Source: JAMQKA01 sp031569985
Lineage (GTDB): Bacteria; Bacteroidota; Rhodothermia; Balneolales; Balneolaceae
Assembly (NCBI RefSeq): GCF_031569985.1
Contig: NZ_JAMQKA010000010.1
Span: forward strand, 83,922-147,921
Reading direction: 5' to 3'
DNA length: 64,000 nt
The notes beneath the pieces are model-generated. The model did not search any database. It saw only the letters and a program-made list of their open reading frames with translations, and had not been told where the DNA came from. Below are positions 1 through 8,492 of the stretch, piece after piece. Position 1 is the first letter of the stretch; every line of letters begins with the position of its first letter. A program made the translations under genes and the position numbers.

Positions 1-381
1 ATCGTGGCCGAAAATGCTTCTGGCCTGCCCCTTGTAAAGGGTGATATTGCACTTATTGAGCGCGTGTTAAGCAATTTGATAGAGAACTCTATTCAGTATT
101 CTGAGGAGGGCGGAATCATCCGATTGGAGCTAAAACAAGAGGGGGCAGCGGTGCAGGTACAGGTCAAAGATACCGGCGCGGGAATAAGTGAAGATGATCT
201 GCCCCATATCTTTGATCGTTTTTACCGGGCGGAAAAAAGTCGTTCTCGTTCTGAGGAGGGTACAGGCCTTGGCCTTGCCATCGCCAAGAAAATTATGGAG
301 CTGCACGGTAAAGAAATCCAGGCTCAGAACCGGAATGGACAAGGGGCTGTGTTTACTTTTGAGCTGGACAGGGCAAATTAA
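1..381 (+). CDS. Sensor histidine kinase, C-terminal ATPase part (5' end outside window)
   Basis: The reading frame is open from the first base, so only the C-terminal ~126 residues of a kinase are present. The visible part is a complete HATPase_c core: N box NLIENSIQYS, G1 box DTGAGI, F box around IFDRFYRAEKS, and G2 box GTGLGLAIAKK, ending in a typical FTFEL strand. It would bind ATP and phosphorylate the conserved His of a dimerisation domain that lies upstream of the window. The RFYRAEKSRSR form is typical of membrane-bound OmpR-partner (EnvZ/BaeS-like) kinases, so a response regulator probably lies just outside the window. The partner and the stimulus cannot be read here. Confidence 0.93.
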   Translation: MVAENASGLPLVKGDIALIERVLSNLIENSIQYSEEGGIIRLELKQEGAAVQVQVKDTGAGISEDDLPHIFDRFYRAEKSRSRSEEGTGLGLAIAKKIMELHGKEIQAQNRNGQGAVFTFELDRAN

Positions 382-527
382 CAGTATGAAATTACAATCT
401 TTCCACAGAGGAACTTTCATGCCTTTAGTGTAATATATATAAGTTGTTGTTTATGCATGATTTAGATAGGTTTATGAGCAGGTATGAATACTAATTGTTT
501 CTAATATCTTATCTGGAAGAGGTTACT

Positions 528-1073
528 ATGTTAAAAGGGAATGCACTTCACGTTTTGGTAGTCGTAATAGCACTGGGTTTTTCGTTTCTGATTGGATGCG
601 GTGGTAGCCAGGAAAAGGCAGATTCCGCAGCATCGGAGGATACGATGATGACAGAAGAATCGATGCAGCAGCCGATGCAGGAAGAACCGATGGATATGGC
701 GGAAGGTCAAACGTTCCAGGCTGAGCTTAGTGGTTCAAATGAAGTTCCCTCGGTCGAAACCAGCGCAAGTGGCACTTTTACCGCTACTTTGGTTGGTGAC
801 AGTATTCACGTCCAGGGAAAATTTTCAGGGCTAAGCAGTGATTACGTGGCGTCTCATATCCACAAGGCAGTAGAGGGAGAAAATGGTGGACCGATTATAA
901 CTCTGGAACCGACCGTAGGTGCCGACAAGCTTTCCGGCTCATGGGACGCTTCCTACCTGTTGGATAGTGCCCAAATTACAGCCCTGAAGTCGGATAGTCT
1001 CTACATAAATGTGCACAGTGCTGAGCATAAGTCGGGAGAGCTTCGCGGGCAACTTACTCCTTCGGGAATGTAA
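528..1073 (+). CDS. CHRD-domain lipoprotein
   Basis: I chose the ATG at 528 because GGAAGAGG lies 5 bases upstream and the signal peptide starts there; the frame also opens at a TTG at 495. The N-terminus is a hydrophobic signal with a lipobox ending LIGC (lipidated Cys about residue 24). A Met/Gln/Glu-rich linker of about 35 residues follows, then a CHRD domain: FQAELSGSNEVPSVETSASG at its start, SHIHKA in the middle and YINVHSAEHKSGELRGQL at its end. CHRD domains are found in secreted bacterial proteins and in chordin; their biochemical role is not established. It is probably anchored in the outer membrane or the periplasmic leaflet. It stands alone and is convergent with the next gene. Confidence 0.88.
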   Translation: MLKGNALHVLVVVIALGFSFLIGCGGSQEKADSAASEDTMMTEESMQQPMQEEPMDMAEGQTFQAELSGSNEVPSVETSASGTFTATLVGDSIHVQGKFSGLSSDYVASHIHKAVEGENGGPIITLEPTVGADKLSGSWDASYLLDSAQITALKSDSLYINVHSAEHKSGELRGQLTPSGM

Positions 1074-1177
1074 GATCATGCTATAAAAAGGATGTGAGCA
1101 GGAAGCGCGGATTCAACGGGTAAACGGATTACTATAATCTATTTGAGATCATCCGCCCAAACCGCGTCACCTGCGTT

Positions 1178-1798
1178 CTATTTGTGCGCTTCCACAAAAA
1201 GAAACTTCCAATACCGCCAGTTCCAGCTATCGGTTTGTTGGACACGAAACCCGCTTTTTTTAAGCATTTCCTCCAACTCCGGCAGGGAGCGGGTATCGAT
1301 ATAAGCCGAAGTCAACAGGTTGATAACAGTATTCATGAATCTGAAAAGGCCGGACCTGTTCCAGTCCAGCAGGTAAAGGTGACCACCGGTTTTTAACGTG
1401 AGATGCAGCAGGTCCAGCGTTTGCTGTTGATTGTGATAAAAATGAAACGCGTTCAGGCAAAACACTCTGTCAAAGCTGTTCTTCTCAAATGGAATGCGAT
1501 CAGCACGAAATTTGGTGAAAGAAAGACGTTCATCTTTTGGCAGGCGATTTTTGGCAATGTTGAGCATGCCCTCAGAGGGGTCGTTAATGACAAGTCTGCT
1601 AAATGGAAACTGCCTCTCCACCAGTTTTTTTGCCAGCAGACCGGTTCCACCACTCAGGTCCAATATCCAGTCATCAGGTTTGGTCTCGATCTTGCTCAGA
1701 AATTTTTCATGCGTGTGATAGAGGTATCGCTTCCACTTTTTTTCATATTCCCCGGCCGTCTGGTCATATTGCTGGATTGTTGATTCTGACAGGGGCAT
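1178..1798 (-). CDS. Class I SAM-dependent methyltransferase
   Basis: A 206-residue protein with the Rossmann-fold methyltransferase signature: motif I ILDLSGGTGLLAKKL near residues 45-60, an acidic end of strand 2 (LVINDPSEGM), and post-motif elements FDRVFCLNAFHFYHN and GGHLYLLDWNRSG, like UbiE/COQ5-type enzymes. It would transfer a methyl group from SAM; the acceptor cannot be told from sequence. Its start codon lies only 3 bases after the stop of the MscS channel gene, so it is the last gene of a three-gene minus-strand operon (ATPase, MscS, methyltransferase). A lipid or small-molecule substrate would suit the membrane setting, but that is inference. Confidence 0.88.
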   Translation of the reverse strand: MPLSESTIQQYDQTAGEYEKKWKRYLYHTHEKFLSKIETKPDDWILDLSGGTGLLAKKLVERQFPFSRLVINDPSEGMLNIAKNRLPKDERLSFTKFRADRIPFEKNSFDRVFCLNAFHFYHNQQQTLDLLHLTLKTGGHLYLLDWNRSGLFRFMNTVINLLTSAYIDTRSLPELEEMLKKSGFRVQQTDSWNWRYWKFLFVEAHK

Positions 1799-1801
1799 AT
1801 T

Positions 1802-2794
1802 TTATGCTGTCTCCTCAAGTGATCGAGTGAGTAGGTTCCGCCGATTTAGTTCAGACAAGATAAGCTCCGTCATCTCACTTTGAAACGGAAACTCGTAACG
1901 TATATCAAGCACATACGCTTTGACTCGCAGTTTCAGAACGAAGTTTTTTTCATGAATTTCATTTTTTGCAATCACTACCACCGGCTTTTTCAGGTAGACA
2001 TACCGCGATGATACAGCGGCCTTATAGGCGATTCGCTTTACGAGGTCGATATCGATATCGGCGGGCAGGAATATCTCAGCCACTACCTGGCAGTCCAAGG
2101 CCCCGGAGTTGGCATTTGAGATCGCCTTGCTGGAGATCTCTCCATTGGGCAGGCTCACCACCGAGTCGTCCGGCGTAACAATGCGCGTGGACCGAAGTCC
2201 AATTTGGACAACCTCGCCATAGTAGTCCCCAACTTCAATTTTGTCCCCCACCTGGAAGGGACGGTCCAGGATGATAATAAAGCCACCGAATATATTTTTC
2301 AGGATATCCTGGGAGGCCAGTCCCACCGCAATACCGATGGTGGCCGTTACGGTGATGATTGTCTCAAACGGCGGATCGATAATGCCTGCTATGACAATAT
2401 AGAGGGAAAACGACCAGATCGTGATCCGAACAATAGGCACCGAGCGCTTAATAGCGAGCCGGTACTTCGAAGTTTTTTCAGAGAGATTATCGATAATCTG
2501 GATCAAAAACCGGTTCAGGAAATAGGTGACAGCAAGGATGAGCAGGATCATGAAGACCATGCCAAATGATATCAGTTCCCCAATTTGCCCTACGAGTTTC
2601 TGGGGAGTGTCACCATTCGTTTCCTCTGCCTTTTCAGAGGTAGTTCCCGAAGTTGGGATCTCAACTTTCAGCGTGTCGTTTTGCTGTACTGTAGCGGTGT
2701 CGGGCTGATTGTCCTGCGAAAAAACCGTAGTTGGGATTAAGCAACTACTCAAACCTACAAATAGAACAAGGAAAAGAATATATGCCTTTTTCAT
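1802..2794 (-). CDS. MscS-family small-conductance mechanosensitive channel
   Basis: A 330-residue protein. A cleavable signal (MKKAYILFLVLFVG...) leads into a Ser/Thr/Glu-rich periplasmic segment to about residue 65. Membrane helices lie near 72-96, 117-140 and the pore helix 145-175 (ATIGIAVGLASQDILKNIFG). The MscS beta domain follows, with the family hallmark DRPFQVGDKIEV and VVSLPNGEISSKAISN, then a short alpha/beta C-terminal domain. The protein should gate in response to membrane tension and release osmolytes. GAGGAGACC precedes the ATG. It starts 11 bases after the coiled-coil ATPase gene and ends 3 bases before the methyltransferase, so the three are very probably co-transcribed. Confidence 0.93.
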   Translation of the reverse strand: MKKAYILFLVLFVGLSSCLIPTTVFSQDNQPDTATVQQNDTLKVEIPTSGTTSEKAEETNGDTPQKLVGQIGELISFGMVFMILLILAVTYFLNRFLIQIIDNLSEKTSKYRLAIKRSVPIVRITIWSFSLYIVIAGIIDPPFETIITVTATIGIAVGLASQDILKNIFGGFIIILDRPFQVGDKIEVGDYYGEVVQIGLRSTRIVTPDDSVVSLPNGEISSKAISNANSGALDCQVVAEIFLPADIDIDLVKRIAYKAAVSSRYVYLKKPVVVIAKNEIHEKNFVLKLRVKAYVLDIRYEFPFQSEMTELILSELNRRNLLTRSLEETA

Positions 2795-2805
2795 ATGTGG
2801 TCTCC

Positions 2806-5802
2806 TCAGTATAGATGTATGATATTTCGTTCTTTCAGTACCTTCACTACCTGTCGATACATCAGGTGATTTAGCGTGTATTGAGAATCGTTTTGCTGCA
2901 GCAATCCCCTTGTTTTCAGGCGCGTCAGAATTAACCGGCTCTCCTGTTCATTCAATTGCAGGATTTTGGAAAGTTGGGAGGGCGTAAGTGAGTCGTGGAG
3001 GACCATGGCAGAAAGGGGGAACAATATTTCAGGCGTGAGCTCCTCCACAAGCTCAAGTTCGGTGACCTCAAGCGGTTTGATATAAAAATGGGTATCACTG
3101 TATGCCCGAATGGAACGAACCCAAAAGATCATAGCAATGGAGGCGTTACCCTGGGCTAAAGCTGCAAGTTTCTCAAAATAGGAGTCACGCAGATATTCCT
3201 GTGCTTCCTCTTCTTTATCAAGGAGTTTGCGGTAAGCCCGGTCCTTGTTCTGCGACTCCCCCGGCTCGAAAACCAGTTCATAGCCACTGGCTTCATGGCG
3301 TTTCATGATCACCGATTTGATCTGTTCATCAGTTAAGTTGTCAGACTTCAGGATATGTGAAAAATAGTCGGCCACCGATAATGTTTTCTGCAGGAAATGC
3401 CATGCATAGGAAGAGCAGCTGGTGATCCAGAAGATATTATCTTTGGTCTCTGAAATAATATAAAGCAGGGTTTCCAGTCCTCCATAGCCATTCAGGTTAC
3501 GCAGGTACAGGTTTTGGAGTGCTTCCACCACAATGATCTGCTTTTTTCTTCTCTTGAGTGAAGCAATGATGGCATCTACAGAGTTGGATTTGTTCATGCC
3601 AAGCGCTTCCCCCAGTAATTTTACCACCTCCTCTTTGGTGGAATAGGTTTCTCCCAATACAATACGAGTTGTCTTGGCTTTGGGAAACACTTCATCGAGG
3701 GCAAAATTAAGATATGTCGATTTCCCGCTGCCCTTTTCACCCATTACAGCAAATGTTGCTGGAAAGCCGCTCTGCCAGTTTTCATAGGCTCTGCTCAACA
3801 TGTTGAAGTTTTCATTCATCGTCACATAAAAACGCCGGTCGGTGTCAGCAGAAAAGTTGAACAGACGGCGGTAGATATAGGGAAGCTCACCGACTTTGGA
3901 GTCGGTCTCCGTGAGATAATGTGCTATCTCTGCTTTCTGTTCCTCTTTCTTTTTCTCTTCTTCAAAGCCCAAGAATGTTGTCACCGAATGGAAGTATTTC
4001 TTCCACTTTCGGAGCAAAAATCGTCCCAGTAGCGTGATGCGATCTTCCATTCGGGCCCATCGTGCACGTAGCTTCGTAGTCCAGCTTTGGGCTGTTTCTT
4101 TCACCCTGTATCTTGCATCAAGGATCTGGAAATCACTCGGATCTCCCGTATGGAGCAGGTTGAGCAGTCGGCTATAAAATGCGCTGCTCTCTTCAAGGAC
4201 AACATTTCTCAGCTCATCCTGCTTTTTAGCTATCGATTCGGAACACTGTGCCAGCTTCAGTTCACTCCGTTCAAGGGCCTCGCGTGCAATGCCTATCGGG
4301 TCCTCTGTCTCCTTGCCTTTCTCTTCAAGAAGTTCCTGCGAGGAACCCATATTTACCTCAATTACTTCACGAATCTCTTGAAGTTCATTGATCTGAGAAC
4401 GAAGGAACTCATCATACTTTTGGAACCCGGGATTCACTTTACCCAGCACATGCTCCTTCAATGCCCGAATTACCAGCAGGCGCCACTCAATAGTCTTGTA
4501 GCTGAGTGAGGGGGGATCCTGGTCCAGCTTCTGGTCATGAACAAATGGCACGCTGTCTGCAACTTCATTGGCTTGCAGCAGGGCCTTTTCAGAAAATTGT
4601 TCGGCCATTTGGCTAAGCTCTCTTTGCTCAAGCGATTTTTCCACTGAATTGATCAGCTTATCCAGCTTTTCCTCCAGTTGCACTCGAGAGGTTTTCAGGT
4701 ACTCAAGCTTTTCTTTCTTGGATCTGCTACTGTCCAGCTCATCCAGCTTATCTTGAACTACATGCAGTTCCTCCTGCACTTTACTTATTCTTACAAAGAA
4801 AAAGCGTTTGAAATAATCTTCGATGGATTCGAAAAATGACCGGCTATCTTCCTCCAGCCGGTTTCGGAAATCCAGGAACCTGTTGATCGTCCCGGTTTTG
4901 TCGAGGAGTGATTGCTGCACTTTTTTCCACTTTTCCGCATGATCCGAAAGCGTTTGTGCAGCCTTTGATTTGGTCCTGTTAATTCGTGCTTTACTGTAGA
5001 ATGAGGCCCTTTTCTCGAACGTCCCTGCTTTCTCGAAGTGATTAAGGAGAAGCTTCTTAACCGCCCGCCGGTCTTCACCCAGCTCTTCGTGAAGGGCAGC
5101 TTTTTGCGATTGAATCTGTTCCAGGAACTCCTCCACCTGCTTTTTCAGACTCTTGTAAAGCTCCGACAGGTTGTCTTCACTTTTACCGCTATATTCTTCA
5201 GCAAGAAACTCCTCCAACCCTGATATTATTGTAACCAGCGGTCTTTCATCCTCATTGATCCACCATTTGGGGAGCTGGGTACGGGCAAACAGGTGATATT
5301 CAATAACCTGCTTGAGTGGAATATGTTGAGTCCATGGCTGATAGGTTTTTTCAGGTTTTTTGGACTTCCTTCGTATAAAGTTAAGCAGATTGTGGCCAGA
5401 CCGGTCAATCGAGCGGAAGAGACGCTTGAACGCTTTCCCGGTTTTTACAACAATCGAGTCTTTTGGCAGAGGGCGGAAGCGATCTTCATTCTGTTCAATT
5501 GTTGCCTCACGGTCAAAGCTTCCCGCAAATTGATACACAGCCACCATATAGGCGTCAGCCAGTTTATCCTGTTCCTGCTGGTCGAGCTTGTTATTTAACT
5601 TCCCAATGGCATTTTGGAGTTCCGAAAGCAGCCAGGCAGGTGTAGGTTCTGAGTCCTGGATATTATCCAGCAATTCTTTCAGTACCTCCTCAAAAGACTC
5701 AAGCCGAGATGTTCTCTTCTTTTCTATAATCTGGATAAAGTCGGATTTCGACTTTTCCTCAAGCGCTTTCTGTATATCCTCTACACCAGAAGTTTTTGTC
5801 AT
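2806..5802 (-). CDS. Large coiled-coil P-loop ATPase with C-terminal winged-helix region, unknown function
   Basis: A 998-residue protein that I cannot assign to a named family. Residues 1-620 are highly charged and rich in Glu/Lys/Gln with long predicted coiled coils (clear around 205-250, 340-405 and 465-535). No signal peptide and no convincing membrane helix is seen. Residues 680-810 form a P-loop NTPase core: Walker A GEKGSGKST at 688-696 and a strand QIIVVEALQN at 755-764, where Glu-760 could be the Walker B acidic residue, followed by a sensor-like FWITSCSSYAW. The tail (about 925-990) reads like a winged helix. This order recalls STAND/ORC-type AAA ATPases. It is the first gene of an operon with an MscS channel and a methyltransferase, so it may regulate or assemble with the channel; that is inference. 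Confidence 0.75.
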   Translation of the reverse strand: MTKTSGVEDIQKALEEKSKSDFIQIIEKKRTSRLESFEEVLKELLDNIQDSEPTPAWLLSELQNAIGKLNNKLDQQEQDKLADAYMVAVYQFAGSFDREATIEQNEDRFRPLPKDSIVVKTGKAFKRLFRSIDRSGHNLLNFIRRKSKKPEKTYQPWTQHIPLKQVIEYHLFARTQLPKWWINEDERPLVTIISGLEEFLAEEYSGKSEDNLSELYKSLKKQVEEFLEQIQSQKAALHEELGEDRRAVKKLLLNHFEKAGTFEKRASFYSKARINRTKSKAAQTLSDHAEKWKKVQQSLLDKTGTINRFLDFRNRLEEDSRSFFESIEDYFKRFFFVRISKVQEELHVVQDKLDELDSSRSKKEKLEYLKTSRVQLEEKLDKLINSVEKSLEQRELSQMAEQFSEKALLQANEVADSVPFVHDQKLDQDPPSLSYKTIEWRLLVIRALKEHVLGKVNPGFQKYDEFLRSQINELQEIREVIEVNMGSSQELLEEKGKETEDPIGIAREALERSELKLAQCSESIAKKQDELRNVVLEESSAFYSRLLNLLHTGDPSDFQILDARYRVKETAQSWTTKLRARWARMEDRITLLGRFLLRKWKKYFHSVTTFLGFEEEKKKEEQKAEIAHYLTETDSKVGELPYIYRRLFNFSADTDRRFYVTMNENFNMLSRAYENWQSGFPATFAVMGEKGSGKSTYLNFALDEVFPKAKTTRIVLGETYSTKEEVVKLLGEALGMNKSNSVDAIIASLKRRKKQIIVVEALQNLYLRNLNGYGGLETLLYIISETKDNIFWITSCSSYAWHFLQKTLSVADYFSHILKSDNLTDEQIKSVIMKRHEASGYELVFEPGESQNKDRAYRKLLDKEEEAQEYLRDSYFEKLAALAQGNASIAMIFWVRSIRAYSDTHFYIKPLEVTELELVEELTPEILFPLSAMVLHDSLTPSQLSKILQLNEQESRLILTRLKTRGLLQQNDSQYTLNHLMYRQVVKVLKERNIIHLY

Positions 5803-6212
5803 GTCCCCATCCCGCTGTAAAATACCTAAAGTTAGTTGAACTGAATTCGTCCTGATAAATTTAAACTATCGATGATGATAGCCTTAATTTAATTGTAACT
5901 AAAATAAGCCAAAATGTGATAGAAATAATACACTAGACAATTCAGTATGATTTACCTAGTGCCTAGAATGTTTTTCATCATAATCACGTTCGAAACGAAC
6001 CGGATGTAGTGATTGCTGATGCTATTTATGGCCAACTCAAAAAGTTATTTTAGTCTGTTTGTAATTATAGGTGTTCCTTTGATATGAACAAATCCGCCAG
6101 GTGGGCTAAAGTAACAGAAATAATTTGAGTCTGAAGGTCTGGGAGGGTAGCGCAGGAATGAGCTCCCGCACTGGTGTCAAGGTGTACTCTCCTACTGTAC
6201 AATCAGTAGTAG
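5803..6212. other. Intergenic region between thiC 3' end and the ATPase operon
   Basis: About 410 bases without a supportable gene. It should hold the promoter of the minus-strand ATPase-MscS-methyltransferase operon in its left half. Its right half holds one copy of a short palindromic repeat (about 6150-6170), and a weak hairpin CTACTG/CAGTAG near 6191-6208 just beyond the thiC stop. No convincing terminator T-run is seen. Confidence 0.5.
6150..6170. repeat. Short interspersed palindromic repeat, copy A (degenerate)
   Basis: The sequence GCGCAGGAATGAGCTCCCGC resembles the better preserved copies at 13247-13268 and 18087-18108, including the neighbouring CACCAGTG-like flank when read on the minus strand. 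It lies in the spacer downstream of thiC. The arms could form a hairpin, but the element looks like an interspersed repeat and lacks the T-run of a terminator. Confidence 0.55.
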
Positions 6213-8147
6213 TTACTGATAGATTTCACCTCCTTTATCCATGAACTCTCCCGACTTTTCCTGCATCCCTTCCTCGCGTGCTTTCTTGGAGTCATCGATC
6301 TGGCGCTCCTCCGCATATTCTCTGACCTCCTGGGAAATTTTCATGGAGCAGAATTTGGGACCGCACATGGAACAGAAATGAGCTACTTTGGCCGCGTCAT
6401 TGGGCAGGGTTTCGTCATGATACTCGCGGGCCCGGTGCGGATCCAGGCTGAGGTTAAACTGGTCGTTCCACCGGAACTCAAAGCGGGCCTTGGAGAGCGC
6501 GTTGTCGTGGGCCTGTGCCCCGGGATGTCCCTTGGCCAGGTCAGCTGCATGCGCGGCAAGCTTGTAGGATATCACACCCTCCCGCACGTCGTGCTTGTTG
6601 GGCAGCCCCAGGTGCTCCTTCGGCGTAACATAGCAGAGCATAGCCGTGCCGTACCACCCGATCATGGCCGCCCCAATCGCCGAGGTGATATGATCATACC
6701 CGGGCGCTATGTCTGTAGTGAGGGGACCCAGCGTATAGAATGGGGCTTCATGGCACCACTCCAACTGTTTCGCCATATTCTCCTTGATCATGTGCATAGG
6801 TACGTATCCCGGCCCTTCGTTCATCACCTGCACGTCATACTCCCAAGCGCGCTTGGTGAGGTCGCCCTGAACCTTCAATTCAGCAAACTGTGCTTCGTCG
6901 TTCGCATCGGCGATGGAGCCGGGACGCAGGCCGTCGCCGATAGAAAGTGAAATATCATAGGCAGCACAGATCTCACAGATCTCGTCCCAGTGGGTATAGA
7001 GAAAGTTTTCATCGTGATGCGCCAGGCACCATTTGGCCATAATGGACCCACCCCGCGATACGATGCCAGTTACCCGTTCCGCTGTCTTGGGAATAAATCG
7101 GAGCAGCACGCCGGCATGGATTGTCATATAGTCAACGCCCTGCTCGGCCTGTTCAATAATGGTATCCCGGAATATCGGCCAGTTGAGTTCCTCAGCTTTG
7201 CCATTCACCTTTTCAAGTGCCTGGTAAATAGGAACAGTACCCACCGGGACCGGGCTGTTGCGGATAATCCACTCCCGTGCTTCGTGGATGTTATCGCCCG
7301 TGGAGAGATCCATGATCGTATCGGCGCCCCATCTGGTCGCCCATACCAGCTTTTCCACTTCTTCGGCAATGGAGGAGGTCACGGCAGAATTCCCCATATT
7401 GGCATTAATCTTTACCAGGAAATTACGGCCGATGATCATCGGTTCCAGCTCCGGGTGATTGATATTGGATGGGATGATCGCCCGGCCTTTTGCCACTTCA
7501 TCACGGACAAACTCCGGGGTGATGGTGTCGGGTATTTCAGCACCCATCGGCTGCCCCGGGTGCTGGTCCAGCAGGTCGCTGTCTTCCAGGGACTGGCGTT
7601 TCTGGTTCTCACGAATGGCGATGAACTCCATCTCGGGCGTAATGATCCCTTTCCGGGCATAGTGCATCTGGGTGACCCGCCGCCCATCTTTCGCCTTTCG
7701 CGGTTTGTGAGTATGCTTAAACTGCAGGTGAGGTAACTGGGGATCATCTCTCCGTTTGCGGGTGTATTCTGATGAAAACTGCTCCAGCTGCCGGGTATCG
7801 TCCCGTTCCTGAATCCACTGCTCCCGGATGCGCGGTATCCCTTTTCGGATATCAATGTCAGTCTGGGAATCGGTATACGGCCCGGATGTGTCATAAACAT
7901 AGACGTCTGGGTTGGCTTCGGTACCGAACAGGGAGGAGGTTTCATCCTGTGAAATTTTGCGCATGGGAACCTTGATATCAACGCGGCTGCCCTGCACAAA
8001 CACTTTTTCCGAGCCAGGCAGCGGCTGTTTCATGTCGCTGTCCAGTTCTGTGTTGCCAGGTGTGCCCGGATGGCTTCTATCTCCATCGGAATGGAGGCTC
8101 GTTGTTTTGCTGTGATCTTCTTTGGATTGGTGGTCTGAATCAGACAT
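6213..8147 (-). CDS. thiC: Phosphomethylpyrimidine synthase ThiC
   Basis: ThiC converts 5-aminoimidazole ribotide to HMP phosphate, the pyrimidine half of thiamine, using a 4Fe-4S cluster and radical SAM chemistry in the cytoplasm. The start is taken at ATG 8147 because GGAAGAGA lies 5 bases upstream; an ATG at 8180 in frame lacks such a site. The 644-residue product fits the family. The N-terminal region (about 1-160) is followed by the conserved barrel with MHYARKGIITPEMEF, NINHPELEPMIIG, STGDNIHEAREWI, YMTIHAGVLLRF and VMNEGPGYVPMHMI. The C-terminal cluster motif CSMCGPKFC is intact. Expression is very likely controlled by the TPP riboswitch upstream. No other thi gene lies next to it. Confidence 0.98.
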   Translation of the reverse strand: MSDSDHQSKEDHSKTTSLHSDGDRSHPGTPGNTELDSDMKQPLPGSEKVFVQGSRVDIKVPMRKISQDETSSLFGTEANPDVYVYDTSGPYTDSQTDIDIRKGIPRIREQWIQERDDTRQLEQFSSEYTRKRRDDPQLPHLQFKHTHKPRKAKDGRRVTQMHYARKGIITPEMEFIAIRENQKRQSLEDSDLLDQHPGQPMGAEIPDTITPEFVRDEVAKGRAIIPSNINHPELEPMIIGRNFLVKINANMGNSAVTSSIAEEVEKLVWATRWGADTIMDLSTGDNIHEAREWIIRNSPVPVGTVPIYQALEKVNGKAEELNWPIFRDTIIEQAEQGVDYMTIHAGVLLRFIPKTAERVTGIVSRGGSIMAKWCLAHHDENFLYTHWDEICEICAAYDISLSIGDGLRPGSIADANDEAQFAELKVQGDLTKRAWEYDVQVMNEGPGYVPMHMIKENMAKQLEWCHEAPFYTLGPLTTDIAPGYDHITSAIGAAMIGWYGTAMLCYVTPKEHLGLPNKHDVREGVISYKLAAHAADLAKGHPGAQAHDNALSKARFEFRWNDQFNLSLDPHRAREYHDETLPNDAAKVAHFCSMCGPKFCSMKISQEVREYAEERQIDDSKKAREEGMQEKSGEFMDKGGEIYQ

Positions 8148-8248
8148 AGTGATCTCTTCCTTATAAGTTGCAGATATCAATTACAACGAAAGAGGGGAGA
8201 CTTGAAGAATCCTGGTGAAACAGTGCTGTAACGTAAAAGATGTGTCAC

Positions 8249-8351
8249 CGAAAGCTTCCTTCCGTCGGTACTAACCGAGTCAAGTTCCTGGAGTTTTTCT
8301 CAGCCTTATCGATCCCTGCACAAGGGAGGGACAAAGCACCCCCAGCTTTCG
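8249..8351 (-). promoter_or_regulatory. TPP riboswitch (thi box) in the thiC leader
   Basis: On the minus strand the region carries the conserved thi-box elements in order: GGGGGTGC, the pyrimidine-sensor segment GGCTGAGA, then GGAACTTGA and a pyrophosphate-arm region ending GACGGAAGGAAGC. The closing P1 helix is a perfect 8-base pairing, CGAAAGCT (8344-8351) with AGCTTTCG (8249-8256). It begins just after the predicted transcription start and ends about 100 bases before the thiC ATG. Binding of thiamine pyrophosphate should repress thiC. I did not find an obvious intrinsic terminator between the aptamer and the ATG, so control of translation initiation is a reasonable guess. Confidence 0.93.
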
Positions 8352-8359
8352 CTGGAACC

Positions 8360-8388
8360 AACATAACAAGGGAAGAGGTGGCGTGCAA
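8360..8388 (-). promoter_or_regulatory. Probable promoter of thiC
   Basis: Read on the minus strand, TTGCAC (8383-8388) and TATGTT (8360-8365) are separated by exactly 17 bases. A start about 7-8 bases later would fall at the first base of the riboswitch P1 helix, which supports the assignment. The position fits, but the boxes are only approximate matches to consensus. Confidence 0.55.
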
Positions 8389-8492
8389 GTTTTCAGTATT
8401 CTAAGATCTGCGAACTCTGTGTAATCAGCGGGTGAAACTTGCCTAATCGGTGGTTTATTCTTCCCCACCCGTAGATGATGCTGATGTCCTGG

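Noticed and set aside
6990..7736. Plus-strand 248-codon open frame inside thiC
   Set aside because: It is antisense to a strongly conserved gene and its product has no family motif; high GC at third positions explains long antisense frames.
8280..8468. Minus-strand 62-codon open frame upstream of thiC
   Set aside because: It overlaps the TPP riboswitch and the predicted thiC promoter, has no ribosome binding site and no recognisable motif.
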